Below, one piece after another: positions 27,148 to 35,723 of a DNA stretch of 64,000 nt. Under the pieces are notes generated by a model. That model was not told the origin of the DNA. It searched no databases and saw only the letters and a program-made list of their open reading frames with translations. Position 1 is the first letter of the stretch. Each line of letters starts with the position of its first letter. Source of the DNA: Actinomadura sp. DC4 (GTDB lineage: Bacteria; Actinomycetota; Actinomycetes; Streptosporangiales; Streptosporangiaceae); assembly GCF_030406325.1 (NCBI RefSeq), contig NZ_JAUEQY010000005.1:345970-409969 (forward strand), read 5' to 3'. The position numbers and the translations under genes were made by a program.

Positions 27148-28291
27148 GTACACCGATGAGTACATGGACGGCCTCCGGCTCAAGGGCGACGCTCTCGCCG
27201 ACGCGACCGTGGCGGCCCTGTTCGAGGGCGGCGACGTCGGCAAGTACAACACGCTGTCCCGGTGGTTCGCCACGTCGGGCCAGCCCCTGCCGGAGGGCCT
27301 CCCGACCGCCGCACGCGACTACCTCGCGGCCACCGCGACGCCGCCGGAGTGGATCGACTGGGCGATGATGGAACAGGCCCGGCAGTTCTTCATCGACAAC
27401 GACGTGCACATCTCCACCGCGCTGTCGTTCGCGGCGATGCCGGCCTGCTACGTCGTCCCGCACATCGCCGCCCTGCTGTCGGCGACGCACTCGCTGGCGT
27501 ACCCGGCGCGGCGAATGGCCGAGACCGGGCAGTTCACCGTCTACCTCCTGCAACCCAACGCGTTCGAGGCCGGCGGGCGGTTCCTCCCGGCCGCGCAGAA
27601 GGTGAGGTTGCTGCACGCCTCGATCCGCCGTCATCTGAAGGAGGAGGACCGCTGGCCGGAGCCGGTGCCGATCTGTCAGGAGGACATGCTCGGCGGGCTG
27701 ATGATGTTCAGCCTCCAGGTCCTGGACGCCCTGCACCGGATGGGCGTCCACATCACCACCGAAGGCGCCGAGGCGTACTACTACGCGTGGCGCGTCGTCG
27801 GCGTCATCCTCGGCTGCGACCTCGAGAGCATCCCTGCGGACCTGCGGGAGGCCCGGAGGTTCTCCGACCGGTACATGATGCGCCACATGGGACCCTCGCC
27901 CGAGGGGGCGCACCTGACGCGGCAGCTCATCGAGATGTACGAGCAGGTGGTCCCCGGGACGCTCCTGGACCCGATCGTGCCTGCCCTCATCCGCTTCCTG
28001 ATCGGCGACACCGCGGCCGACTGGCTGAAGGTCCCCCGCTCCCGCTGGGACTCCGTCATCAGGGTCGGGCCGGCCCTTCTCGGCATCCTCGAACGCTTCG
28101 AGGACCGCGGCCCCTGGGCGGCGCAACTGTCCGACCGGATCGGTGGCCTGGTCACGCTGCTCGAACTCTCGTCGCTGACCCGCGGTCGCGTCATGCATTA
28201 CGCCATCCCCCAGGAGCTGAAGGCCGACTTCGGAATTCCCTCACCCACCGCGCGCTGGACCCCACCTCCGCCCAGCCTCGTACAGCCTTGA
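27140..28291 (+). CDS. Oxygenase MpaB family protein (DUF2236-like, Lcp-related)
   Basis: 383 residues, all-helical, no signal peptide. Family members include latex-clearing protein and MpaB, haem b oxygenases that cut the double bond of polyisoprenoid chains. Seen: the N-terminal GGDVGKYNTLSRWF, the helix with DNDVHISTALSFAAMPACYV, and HRMGVHITTEGAEAYYYAWRVVGVILG, which includes the conserved Tyr/Trp-Arg region near the haem. Start overlaps the end of the polyprenyl synthase gene by 8 bases, suggesting the oxidised substrate is a polyprenyl compound. Confidence 0.85.
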   Translation: MPEYTDEYMDGLRLKGDALADATVAALFEGGDVGKYNTLSRWFATSGQPLPEGLPTAARDYLAATATPPEWIDWAMMEQARQFFIDNDVHISTALSFAAMPACYVVPHIAALLSATHSLAYPARRMAETGQFTVYLLQPNAFEAGGRFLPAAQKVRLLHASIRRHLKEEDRWPEPVPICQEDMLGGLMMFSLQVLDALHRMGVHITTEGAEAYYYAWRVVGVILGCDLESIPADLREARRFSDRYMMRHMGPSPEGAHLTRQLIEMYEQVVPGTLLDPIVPALIRFLIGDTAADWLKVPRSRWDSVIRVGPALLGILERFEDRGPWAAQLSDRIGGLVTLLELSSLTRGRVMHYAIPQELKADFGIPSPTARWTPPPPSLVQP

Positions 28292-28301
28292 GAAGGACTC
28301 G

Positions 28302-29450
28302 TCACCGGCAGAGAGCGGTGTCGACGTCGGTGTCGATCCGGCCGACCTGATCCAGGTCGCCGGGCAGCTCGGTGACGGCGATGGTGACGGCCCGGCCGTC
28401 ATCGGTCGCGGCGTTGGCGGTGTGGTAGCCGGGGAAGTCGCCGCCGTGGCCCCACGCGAGACCGCCGCAGGTCAGGGGGGTGCTGGACAGGCCCAGGCCG
28501 TACCGTACGCCCTGGCCCAGCTCGGCCGCGGGCACCGTGGTCCGCATCTCCTTGAGCTGTGCCGGGGCGAGCAGCCGGCCGGCGAGCAGGGCGGAGAAGA
28601 AGCGGTTGACGTCGCTCGGCGTGGAGATCATCTCGCCGGCGGCCCAGCCCGAGGACGGCTCCATCTCGGTGACGTCGGTCAGCGGCGCCTTCGGGTCGTC
28701 GTGGGCGTACCCGTGGGGGTGCGGTTCGCGGATCGTCTGGTCGCCGACGCCCGGGAAATAGGTGTGCCGCAGCCCGACGCGTCGGATCACCCGGTTGGTG
28801 ATCTCCTCGCCGAGCGGACGGCCGGTGACCTTCTCGACGAGCAGCCCGGCGACGATGTAGTTGGTGTTGCTGTACTCCCACTTGGTGCCGGGCGCGAAGT
28901 CCGCCTTCTGGCTGAGCGCCGTGTCGAGCAGCTCGCGCGGCTCGAAGTAGGTGTGCCGGGCCGGCAGGAAACCGTTTTTGAAGAGGAGGTTGGTGTAATT
29001 GGGCAGGCCGCTGGTGTGCTGGAGGATCTGCCGTACGGTGATGTGCCGTCCGTCGATGCCGTCGCCGCGGATGAGGCCGGGCAGGTAGGTCTCGACCGGT
29101 TCGTCCAGGTCGACCTTGCCCTCGCCGACCAGTTGCAGAACGGTCACGGCGGTGAAGACCTTGGTGTTGCTGCCGATGCGCACCTGCCCGTCGACCGGCA
29201 CCCTGCCCTTGGTCTTCAGGTCGCCGACACCGGCGGTGTAGTTGCGAACGCGCCCGTCCTTGCCGGTCACCGAGGCGAGGGCGGCGGGGAACCCGTCGTC
29301 GCGCACCAGCGCGTCGAGACGCTGCTGCACGACGTCGGCGGACCGGCCGGTGTGCGCCGCGAGCGCTCCGGCGGGCGAGACGAGGCCGCCCAGCAGCCCC
29401 AATCCACTGAGCGCGACGACGGCGGTGAGACGATTTCGATGATTGCTCAT
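28302..29450 (-). CDS. Secreted serine hydrolase, beta-lactamase/DD-peptidase (S12) family
   Basis: 382 residues. Signal peptide (about 1-31, ending GALAA). Class C-like site: SNTK (SxxK nucleophile) in VRIGSNTKVFTAV, YSN in WEYSNTNYIVAG and HGG near the C-terminus in AWGHGGDFPGYHT. Family members act as D-alanyl-D-alanine carboxypeptidases or esterases. Converges on the MpaB-type gene with only 10 bases between stops. Confidence 0.93.
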   Translation of the reverse strand: MSNHRNRLTAVVALSGLGLLGGLVSPAGALAAHTGRSADVVQQRLDALVRDDGFPAALASVTGKDGRVRNYTAGVGDLKTKGRVPVDGQVRIGSNTKVFTAVTVLQLVGEGKVDLDEPVETYLPGLIRGDGIDGRHITVRQILQHTSGLPNYTNLLFKNGFLPARHTYFEPRELLDTALSQKADFAPGTKWEYSNTNYIVAGLLVEKVTGRPLGEEITNRVIRRVGLRHTYFPGVGDQTIREPHPHGYAHDDPKAPLTDVTEMEPSSGWAAGEMISTPSDVNRFFSALLAGRLLAPAQLKEMRTTVPAAELGQGVRYGLGLSSTPLTCGGLAWGHGGDFPGYHTANAATDDGRAVTIAVTELPGDLDQVGRIDTDVDTALCR

Positions 29451-29558
29451 GCCGATAACGCTAAGTAAAAGGGCGGTTTCGGATCGATCCCACTGGCGCT
29501 ACTCCGAGGGTGGACCTGGCCCTACCGTGGTGGGTCCAGCCAGCTGTACCGCGGCCGT

Positions 29559-29993
29559 TCAGAGACTGATCTGGTAGAGAATGAACCCCCGGTTGACGGC
29601 CACCTGGTCGTAGAGCCGGCGCGCGGTGGCATTGGTCTCCTGGGTGGACCAGTAGACGCGGCTGCAGCCTTCGGCACGCGCCCAGTCGGTGACCGCGGCG
29701 ATCAGCGCCCGCGCCACACCCTTGCCCCGGGCCTCCGGCGCGGTGAACAGATCCTGCAGGTAACAGACGTCGAGCGCCGTGGTGCTGGCGTGCACGAGAA
29801 AATGCGTGATGCCGACCAGCCTGCCGTCGGCCTTCGCCCCGAGCGCGTGCATCCGGGTGTCGTTCTGGAACGCGTTCCAGGCCCGGTCGGTCAGGTCCGC
29901 CGGGAGCGTACGTTCGTAGAACTCGTTGTAGCCGCGGAACAGGACCTCCCACTCGGCGCGGTCCTCCGGTGCGAGCTTCCCGATGCTGATCAT
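29559..29993 (-). CDS. GNAT family N-acetyltransferase
   Basis: 144 residues. Acetyl-CoA binding motif A is seen as [24 protein letters not shown] (R-x-x-G-x-G/A) followed by the C-terminal [24 protein letters not shown], the usual helix/strand end. Substrate unknown. I chose ATG 29993 ([11 protein letters not shown]); upstream in-frame codons to 30080 do not resemble the family. Confidence 0.9.
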   Translation of the reverse strand: MISIGKLAPEDRAEWEVLFRGYNEFYERTLPADLTDRAWNAFQNDTRMHALGAKADGRLVGITHFLVHASTTALDVCYLQDLFTAPEARGKGVARALIAAVTDWARAEGCSRVYWSTQETNATARRLYDQVAVNRGFILYQISL

Positions 29994-30101
29994 GCGGTGC
30001 CTTCCGTACGAACGCCTGAGATCTTCATTCTGGAGGTCTCCCTTCTCTGTCGATCCGGCGGCCCGGCTGACGACCTCCACCGGTGTGATCGTCGCTACCT
30101 A

Positions 30102-30533
30102 TCAACAGGCGTCTTCCAGGAACACCGTGCTCTCCACGGGCGCGTGAGCCGCGATGACGGCCCACTCGGATCGACGCTCGATGGCGTCGAGAGCTTCGCC
30201 GACCGGGCACTCTTCGGACCACCACTGGTGGTACCTGCCCAGCGCTTCGAGGGCGGGAGCCGGGTCGTACGCGATCTCACACCGAAGCTGGAGCAGCGTC
30301 CTCTCCTCTTCCAGGTCGAACTGGCGGCACAGAGAGAGGACGAAGCGTCGAGGGCCGCCGAACTCAGCGATGAGGTATTCGTAGAGCATGGCGTCTTCCG
30401 CGACGCCGGCCACCGGCACATTCATGAACCTGCGGAACGCTTTCCAGGCACGAGCCGGTTCGAGGCCGTCCCGACGCTGACCTTCTTCCCGGAGGAGGCC
30501 GAGCAGGGTCCGTTCCGCGTCCGTTACGAGCAT
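30102..30533 (-). CDS. Hypothetical helical protein
   Basis: 143 residues with no recognised domain. It looks like a regular globular protein: LVTDAERTLLGLLREEG, DAMLYEYLIAEFGGPRRFVLSL and RYHQWWSEECPVGEALDAIE are amphipathic helices, with no signal or membrane segment. ATG 30533 or 30542. It faces the truncated epimerase gene on the other strand. Confidence 0.6.
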   Translation of the reverse strand: MLVTDAERTLLGLLREEGQRRDGLEPARAWKAFRRFMNVPVAGVAEDAMLYEYLIAEFGGPRRFVLSLCRQFDLEEERTLLQLRCEIAYDPAPALEALGRYHQWWSEECPVGEALDAIERRSEWAVIAAHAPVESTVFLEDAC

Positions 30534-30564
30534 GGCCCCCATTTTGGTGCCCGGGTCATTCGGA

Positions 30565-30876
30565 AAAGGAAGCCGGGATGGCCTCTACTCCGACGAAGCG
30601 GGCCGTAACCTCACGAGCGCCGCCGCCGGCCGTACCGGCTTCCCCGTGCCGGTGACCATCGTCCGCCCCGGCGCCATCCACGGACCAGGCTCCACCTACT
30701 CACGCGAGTGGTGGCTCGTCAGACGCGTCCTGGACCGCCGGCCGGCCGTTTTGCTCGGCAACGTGAACTCGGCTGCCGGCCCCGACTGGCGGCGGTCTCT
30801 GCCTGATGTGGCGGCTCAGGAGCACTTCTTCGATTACCAGGTCGAAGACGCCTTCCTGCGGGGACTGGCGCGCTGA
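30565..30876 (+). pseudogene. Internally deleted NAD-dependent epimerase/dehydratase fragment
   Basis: Recognisable pieces are SDEAGRNLTSAAAGRTGFPVPVTIVRPGAIHGPG (middle of an SDR epimerase), REWWLVRRVLDRRPAVLL and then SLPDVAAQEHFFDYQVEDAFL (C-terminal end), joined with no loop between. The N-terminal Rossmann domain and about 70-100 internal residues are missing. Still an open frame, but not a working enzyme. Confidence 0.65.
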
Positions 30877-30903
30877 GCGCCGCCTTCTGCGGCGGTCGGC
30901 GGG

Positions 30904-31230
30904 CTAGGTCACTTCGTCGGGCTGGGGCCGTGAGGTGCGCTCGACGATCGCCTGCAACGCCGCGACGTGCCCGAGAAGCCTCTGTCGTCCCTGGTCGGTG
31001 GCCCGTACGGTGGTCTTGGGCACCCGGCCGAGGTACGTACGCCGCTGCTCGACATACTCGTCCTTCTTCAACGTGGCCAGTTGCTTGGACAACGCAGAAT
31101 CCGAAAGAGACACCGAATCCCGTAGGAATGCGAAATCGCACCATTCCACCGCACAGATCACGGACATGATCGCCAGCCGCGTCGGATCGGACAGCAGGCG
31201 ATCAAGTCCTGGCGATGGGGGCGACGTCAT
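30904..31230 (-). CDS. Winged-helix transcriptional regulator (ArsR/MarR-like)
   Basis: 108 residues. LLSDPTRLAIMSVICAVEWCDFAFLRDSVSLSDSALSKQLATLKKDEYVEQRRTY is a compact winged helix like those that read DNA as a dimer in PadR/ArsR-type repressors. No Cys metal site is obvious, so the ligand is probably organic. Its ATG overlaps the end of the membrane protein gene (31227) by 4 bases. A long inverted repeat upstream of that operon is the likely target. Confidence 0.88.
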   Translation of the reverse strand: MTSPPSPGLDRLLSDPTRLAIMSVICAVEWCDFAFLRDSVSLSDSALSKQLATLKKDEYVEQRRTYLGRVPKTTVRATDQGRQRLLGHVAALQAIVERTSRPQPDEVT

Positions 31231-31721
31231 GGGTTCGGTCGGCGCTGGGAGGACGTCAGCAGCTGAGACAGGGCGAACAGCGCGGTGAACGCGGCGCCGT
31301 ACAGCACGCCGGCCACGGTGTCGGGGTAGTCGCGCAGCCCGATCCCGTCCGCGATGGAACCGGCGAAACCGGGGCCGTAAGCGGAGATCAGCCATGCGCC
31401 GATCGCCGCGGCGATCACCACGACGCCGAATGCCCATGGAACGAACGGCTGCTGACGCTGCACTCCACGCACCCTACTCAGCAACGCCGACCGGTCGCCG
31501 ACGAAGGTGGCCGCGAGGACGACGACCAGCATGACCATGACCAGCATGGCGACGAGCCGGGCGCCGCCGACACCGACGAAGTCGTTGACCGCCGCGCCTC
31601 CTGCGCTCAGCACGAACATCGCCGCGTAGACCCACACCGGCAGACGCGCCGCCCGCCGGGCTCGCTCCTGATGTACGCGGGCCGTCGCCAGTGCCTCAGC
31701 CGCCTGCTGTCGTTCGTCCAC
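31227..31721 (-). CDS. Four-helix membrane protein, co-operonic with the winged-helix regulator
   Basis: 164 residues. Four predicted membrane helices (VWVYAAMFVLSAGGAAV; ARLVAMLVMVMLVVVLAATF; FGVVVIAAAIGAWLISAY; VAGVLYGAAFTALFALSQLL) after a 25-residue charged N-terminus. No family recognised. Transcribed first, with the regulator second; this layout is common for stress- or drug-sensing membrane protein/repressor pairs. Confidence 0.85.
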   Translation of the reverse strand: MDERQQAAEALATARVHQERARRAARLPVWVYAAMFVLSAGGAAVNDFVGVGGARLVAMLVMVMLVVVLAATFVGDRSALLSRVRGVQRQQPFVPWAFGVVVIAAAIGAWLISAYGPGFAGSIADGIGLRDYPDTVAGVLYGAAFTALFALSQLLTSSQRRPNP

Positions 31722-31735
31722 AACTGCCTCCTTGG

Positions 31736-31784
31736 CTACTTGCCTACTAGGAAAGTACTCACTGCTTTCCAGATAGGCAAGTAG
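31736..31784 (-). promoter_or_regulatory. Nested inverted repeats, probable operator of the membrane protein/regulator operon
   Basis: Outer arms CTACTTGCCTA (31736-31746) and TAGGCAAGTAG (31774-31784) are perfect complements; inner arms GGAAAG (31750-31755) and CTTTCC (31765-31770) are too. The 49-bp element lies 15 bases upstream of the operon start and is AT-rich. Confidence 0.75.
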
Positions 31785-31812
31785 TGATCGCGGCGGCAGA
31801 GCTCACCGTCGC

Positions 31813-31843
31813 TTGACCTGGAGCGCGCTCCAGGTGCGAGGCT
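31813..31843 (+). promoter_or_regulatory. MerR-type promoter with perfect palindrome
   Basis: TTGACC (31813-31818), 19-base spacer, GAGGCT (31838-31843). The spacer holds the perfect 18-bp palindrome CCTGGAGCGCGCTCCAGG (31817-31834). The -10 box ends 6 bases before ATG 31850, so the merR message is probably leaderless. Confidence 0.8.
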
Positions 31844-31849
31844 CACCGC

Positions 31850-32227
31850 ATGGCCGTTTACTTCTCACCCGGTGAGGCCGTACGGCGAACAGGCCTCAGC
31901 CTGGACACACTGCGCTACTACGAACGCATCGGACTGCTCGACCGGATCGAACGCGACCAGAGCGGACACCGTCGCTTCGAGGAACGCGATCTGGCGTGGC
32001 TGGGCGTGCTGATCTGCCTCCGCGAAACCGGCATGCCGATCGCGCAGATGTCCCACTACGCCGAGCTCGTACGGAGAGGCGAGGGGACCATCGCGGAACG
32101 CGTGGCACTGCTCGCCGAGCACGACGCGCAGGTCGATCGGCAGATCGAGACACTGCGCGCCCAGCAGGCGCATCTTCGGCAGAAGATCGCGACCTACAAG
32201 AAGATGCTCCCGGAGGCGGAGGCATGA
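31850..32227 (+). CDS. MerR family regulator
   Basis: 125 residues: winged helix YFSPGEAVRRTGLSLDTLRYYERIGLL, a second helix pair with LICLRETGMPIAQMSHYAEL and a C-terminal coiled-coil for dimer formation. No Cys is available for metal binding, unlike classic MerR; it groups with small regulators that control oxidoreductases. Overlaps the aldo-keto reductase gene by ATGA, and a MerR-type operator sits in its own promoter. Confidence 0.92.
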   Translation: MAVYFSPGEAVRRTGLSLDTLRYYERIGLLDRIERDQSGHRRFEERDLAWLGVLICLRETGMPIAQMSHYAELVRRGEGTIAERVALLAEHDAQVDRQIETLRAQQAHLRQKIATYKKMLPEAEA

Positions 32228-33159
32228 ACCGATTGGGCGGTGCCGAAGGACTGCCGGTGAGCGCGTTCTGCCTGGGCGCCCTGCCCTTCGGCACGACCGT
32301 GGACGAGCCCACCGCGTTCGAGATCCTGGACCGTTTCGTCGAGGCCGGCGGGACCTTCATCGACACGGCCGACAACTACGCCTGCTGGGAGGAGGGCGCC
32401 ACGGGACACGAGAGCGAACAGGTCCTCGGCCGCTGGCTGGCCGACCGTAAGCTCCGTGACCAGGTCGTCCTGGCCACGAAGGTCGGCGCCCGCCCGTGTG
32501 GCACCGGGAGAGAGGGCCTCGCCGCCCGGACCGTACGGTCCGGAATCGAGGGCAGCCTGCGTCGGCTCGGCACCGACCACGTCGACCTCTACTACGCCCA
32601 CATCGCCGACCCGGGCACGCCGCAGGAGGAGACCGTCGCGGCGTTCTCCGCCCTGGTCACCGAGGGCCGTACGAGGATGCTCGGCTGCAGCAACCACTCG
32701 GTGGGCGAACTCCGGCGGGCCCGGACCCTGGCGGCCGACGAGGGCCTGGCCCCGTACCGCGTCATCCAGCAACGCCACTCGTACCTGCGCCCCCGAGCCG
32801 ACGCCGACTTCGGCGTACAGAAATACGTGACCGACGACCTGCTGGCGTATGTCGCGGATCAGCCCGACCTGAGCCTGCTCGGCTACTCCACGCTGCTCAG
32901 CGGTGCGTACACGAGGGCGAACCGGCCGTTCCAGGAGCAGTACGACCGACCGGACAAGGCGCGGCGGCTCGGGGCCCTCAGGGAGATCGCCGCCGAACTC
33001 GGCGCGACACCGAACCAGGTCGTCCTGTCATGGCTCCTCCACGGCGAACCACCGGTCCTGCCGGTCCTCGGCGTCAGCTCGGTCGGCCAGCTCGAAGAGT
33101 GTCTGGCCGCCGCCGACCTGGACCTCGGCCCGGAGCTACGCAAACGCCTCGACCTGTAG
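32224..33159 (+). CDS. Aldo/keto reductase
   Basis: 311 residues, (beta/alpha)8 barrel that reduces carbonyls with NADPH. Seen: FCLGALPFGTTVDEP, FIDTADNYACWEEG (Asp and Tyr of the catalytic set), LATKVGARP (Lys), HVDLYYAHIADPG (His) and the cofactor-loop region PVLGVSSVGQLEECLAA. Second gene of the merR-akr operon, so its substrate or product likely informs the MerR regulator. Confidence 0.94.
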   Translation: MNRLGGAEGLPVSAFCLGALPFGTTVDEPTAFEILDRFVEAGGTFIDTADNYACWEEGATGHESEQVLGRWLADRKLRDQVVLATKVGARPCGTGREGLAARTVRSGIEGSLRRLGTDHVDLYYAHIADPGTPQEETVAAFSALVTEGRTRMLGCSNHSVGELRRARTLAADEGLAPYRVIQQRHSYLRPRADADFGVQKYVTDDLLAYVADQPDLSLLGYSTLLSGAYTRANRPFQEQYDRPDKARRLGALREIAAELGATPNQVVLSWLLHGEPPVLPVLGVSSVGQLEECLAAADLDLGPELRKRLDL

Positions 33160-33367
33160 ATCGGGACCTTCTGAATAAGGTCGACCATCCCCGCCGGGTC
33201 TGACGTCATCCAGCAAACCTCTGACGTTTTCCTGGCATAGATGTTCCATTTGTTGTCTGTACGGCCTGGGTGGCACCGGCTACCTGTCCAGCGAAAACGC
33301 CACCACCGGCCGTTTCGGCTGCTGAACGTATTCAGCGCGGCGCCGGCTGCCATGGCCCCCGTACGGG

Positions 33368-34366
33368 TCAGAACCTGCCGGCCCGGACGTCGGCGAGCGT
33401 CACCCGGGAGTTGTGGTAGTACGTCGTGGCGGGCGGGACATCGGAGCCACTGGTGGACACGGCGACCGGCTGACCTGTGCCGGCGTTGATGATCAGCGTC
33501 TCCACGATCTTTCCGGTGGCCGTCCAGCTGTCCACCAGCTTGAGCGTGGGCTGCCCGGCGGTCGTGGTCTTGGTGACCTTGACCTTCGGCATCGTCGCCA
33601 TGATGCGGAGCACACCGGCGCGTACCTGCGGATTCTCCGGCGCCGCGACCAGTGCGTCGATGGCGTTCGTCCAGATGTGGTTGTCGGTGATCTGCTTCTG
33701 CTGCTCGGGGGTCAGCGGCTTCGGCGGCACGTACTTCTGGCCCTTCGCCTTGGCGACGGCCTTGAGCTTCTCGGTCTTCGCCCGGTCCTGATCCGGCTTC
33801 GTACCCGGCGTGAGGTTGGACACGGCCATCCGTGCGCGCGCCGTGGAGATATCGCCCTTCACGGCATAGAGCGCCACTGCTATGTCCCGCTTGAACAGGT
33901 CATCGCCCCCCTTCTGGGTGATGGCCCGCCGCAGGGCGCTTTTGTCGTTCCCCCAGTAGTAGGTGCCGTCGTCGGAGTACAGGCCGATCCCGTTGCTGCC
34001 GAGCGCGGCGCTGGTCGGCGACTGGTTGCGGATCTCCAGCGTCGCGTCGCCCGTCGCCTTGGCCTGCAGGGGCGTGATGTTCGCGGCGAGCTCGGTCAGG
34101 ACCGGGTTCGCCGCCGGCGCCTTCGCGGTGGGCTTGCCGGGCGTCGACGTGGACGTGACGACCAGCGCCGTCGCCGCGGCCGCGGCGACAAGAGCCGCGG
34201 CGCTGAAGCCGACCGTACGGCGCACGCTCCATCGGGCCCGTCGCGTCTCCGGCGCCTTTTCCGCGGCCATCGCCCCCCGCAGGACGGCGGTGGCCTCCTC
34301 GAAGGCGTGCGGCCGTACGGCGTCGGTGTCCCTCAGGTCTCTCAGCAGGTCCATTTCATCGACCAT
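33368..34366 (-). CDS. Membrane protein of the CU044_5270 type, partner of an ECF sigma factor
   Basis: 332 residues. Cytosolic N-terminus (MDLLRDLRDTDAVRPHAFEEATAVL), one membrane helix (TVGFSAAALVAAAAATALVVTS, about 50-71) and an outside domain of about 260 residues with YYHNSRVT at the end. Such proteins are commonly encoded directly behind ECF sigma genes and may act in place of an anti-sigma factor. The ATG touches the sigma stop (TGATG). Confidence 0.85.
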   Translation of the reverse strand: MVDEMDLLRDLRDTDAVRPHAFEEATAVLRGAMAAEKAPETRRARWSVRRTVGFSAAALVAAAAATALVVTSTSTPGKPTAKAPAANPVLTELAANITPLQAKATGDATLEIRNQSPTSAALGSNGIGLYSDDGTYYWGNDKSALRRAITQKGGDDLFKRDIAVALYAVKGDISTARARMAVSNLTPGTKPDQDRAKTEKLKAVAKAKGQKYVPPKPLTPEQQKQITDNHIWTNAIDALVAAPENPQVRAGVLRIMATMPKVKVTKTTTAGQPTLKLVDSWTATGKIVETLIINAGTGQPVAVSTSGSDVPPATTYYHNSRVTLADVRAGRF

Positions 34367-34944
34367 CAGTTGGCCTCCTTGATCGCGTTGTGATCGGTCA
34401 GCAGCGCGTCCATCCCCGGCGCGTTCCGCAACACCAAGCGCGCCTCGTGCAGGTGGCGACGCGCCGTTCCGGGGGGTATGCCGATCGCCCGTCCCGCGTC
34501 GGCGACGGTCAGGTCCTCCCAGGCGACCAGGGTCACGATCTCCCGCTGTTGCGGCCGGAGCAGCGTCAGCGCGTGCCGCAACACCGCCTCCGTGTCGACG
34601 CGGCTGTCCACGGCACCCCACGGATCCCACCCGGCAGCCATGCCGGTCATGTCCGCCACGGAGTCTTCGTCCGGGCGCGACCGCCAGTGCCGCCGGAGCG
34701 TGTTGTGCGCCACGCCGAACAGCCAGGGGCCCGCGTTGGAGAACGACCGATCGTAGGTCGCCCGGGATTTGAGCGCCTCCACCCAGACCTCACCGAGCAG
34801 GTCCTCGGCCATCTCCCGGCCGACCCGCCGCGCGAGGTAGGCCCCCACCGCGACCTCATGCCGCCGCACCAACTCGACGAAGGCATCCTCATCACCGCCG
34901 AGCGACCGCGCGATCAACTCCGCGTCATCCGGATCAGATGTCAT
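34366..34944 (-). CDS. ECF sigma factor (sigma-70 family)
   Basis: 192 residues. Region 2: EDAFVELVRRHEVAVGAYLARRVGREMAEDLLGEVWVEAL, with GPWLFGVAHNTLRRHWR; region 4: LRPQQREIVTLVAWEDLTVADAGRAIGIPPGTARRHLHEARL. The two remnants at 17.7-18.6 kb belong to the same general group. First gene of a two-gene operon with the membrane partner. Confidence 0.93.
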   Translation of the reverse strand: MTSDPDDAELIARSLGGDEDAFVELVRRHEVAVGAYLARRVGREMAEDLLGEVWVEALKSRATYDRSFSNAGPWLFGVAHNTLRRHWRSRPDEDSVADMTGMAAGWDPWGAVDSRVDTEAVLRHALTLLRPQQREIVTLVAWEDLTVADAGRAIGIPPGTARRHLHEARLVLRNAPGMDALLTDHNAIKEAN

Positions 34945-35041
34945 GACCCTCCTCGTATCTGGACTGCGTTACACCCATGAATTGCCATTTGATGGGGTGA
35001 ACCGTTCAGCCCAGGTCAGCGCGCTCGCGCCCAAGACTGGC

Positions 35042-35719
35042 CTAGGCGAAGTAGTGGCCGTGCTCCAGGTCCTCGATGAGCCCCGGATGCGCCGGCTCCC
35101 ACCCGAGCACCTTGCGCGTCACCTCGCTCGAGGTCGGATTGTCCACCCCCACGGCCCCGCCGAGGAAGGCGAAGCGCTCACCGGCGTCCTCCGCGGAGAT
35201 GCCGGCCACGGGCACGCCGGCCCCGCGTCCGATGGCGGCCGCGATGTCACGGAAGGGGATGCCCTCGTCTGCGACCGCGTGCAGCCGGCTCCCGGCCGGG
35301 GCGTTCTCCAGGGCGAGCCGGTACACCCGCGCCGCGTCGAGCGTGTGCACCGACGGCCACCGGTTCGCGCCGTCCCCGACATATCCCGATACGCCGGTCT
35401 GCCGGGCGATGTCGATCAGGATGTGCGCGAAGCCGTGGTGGTCGAGCGAGCTGTGCACGATCGGTGGCAGCCGTACGGCGGAGGAGCGTACGCCGCGTTC
35501 GGCGAGCTCGATCACGAAGTTCTCCGCGTCGACCCGCGGACCGCTGGGGGCGAAGTCGGCCTCGGTGCCCGGCCGTCCGGTGATGCCCGCGAAGGCGAGC
35601 ATGAGCGTGCCGGAGGAGGTGACGAGCGGCCTGCCCGTTCCTTCGAGCCCCGAGGCGAGCGCCTTGATGGCGGCGAAGTCGGCGGCGACCGCGGCGGGGA
35701 AGTCGCCGGCCCAGATCAT
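35042..35719 (-). pseudogene. SDR-family NAD(P)-binding protein, N-terminally truncated
   Basis: Only the C-terminal three quarters of an atypical SDR (NAD-dependent epimerase/dehydratase-like) remain, from about DFPAAVAADFAAIKALA through FAFLGGAVGVDNPTSSEVTRKVLGWEPAHPGLIEDLEHGHY. The GxxGxxG cofactor loop and the first two strands are missing. The frame remains open to 35896, but upstream of 35719 it reads antisense TetR sequence. A deletion joining it to a truncated tetR explains this. Confidence 0.8.
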
Positions 35720-35723
35720 CGTC

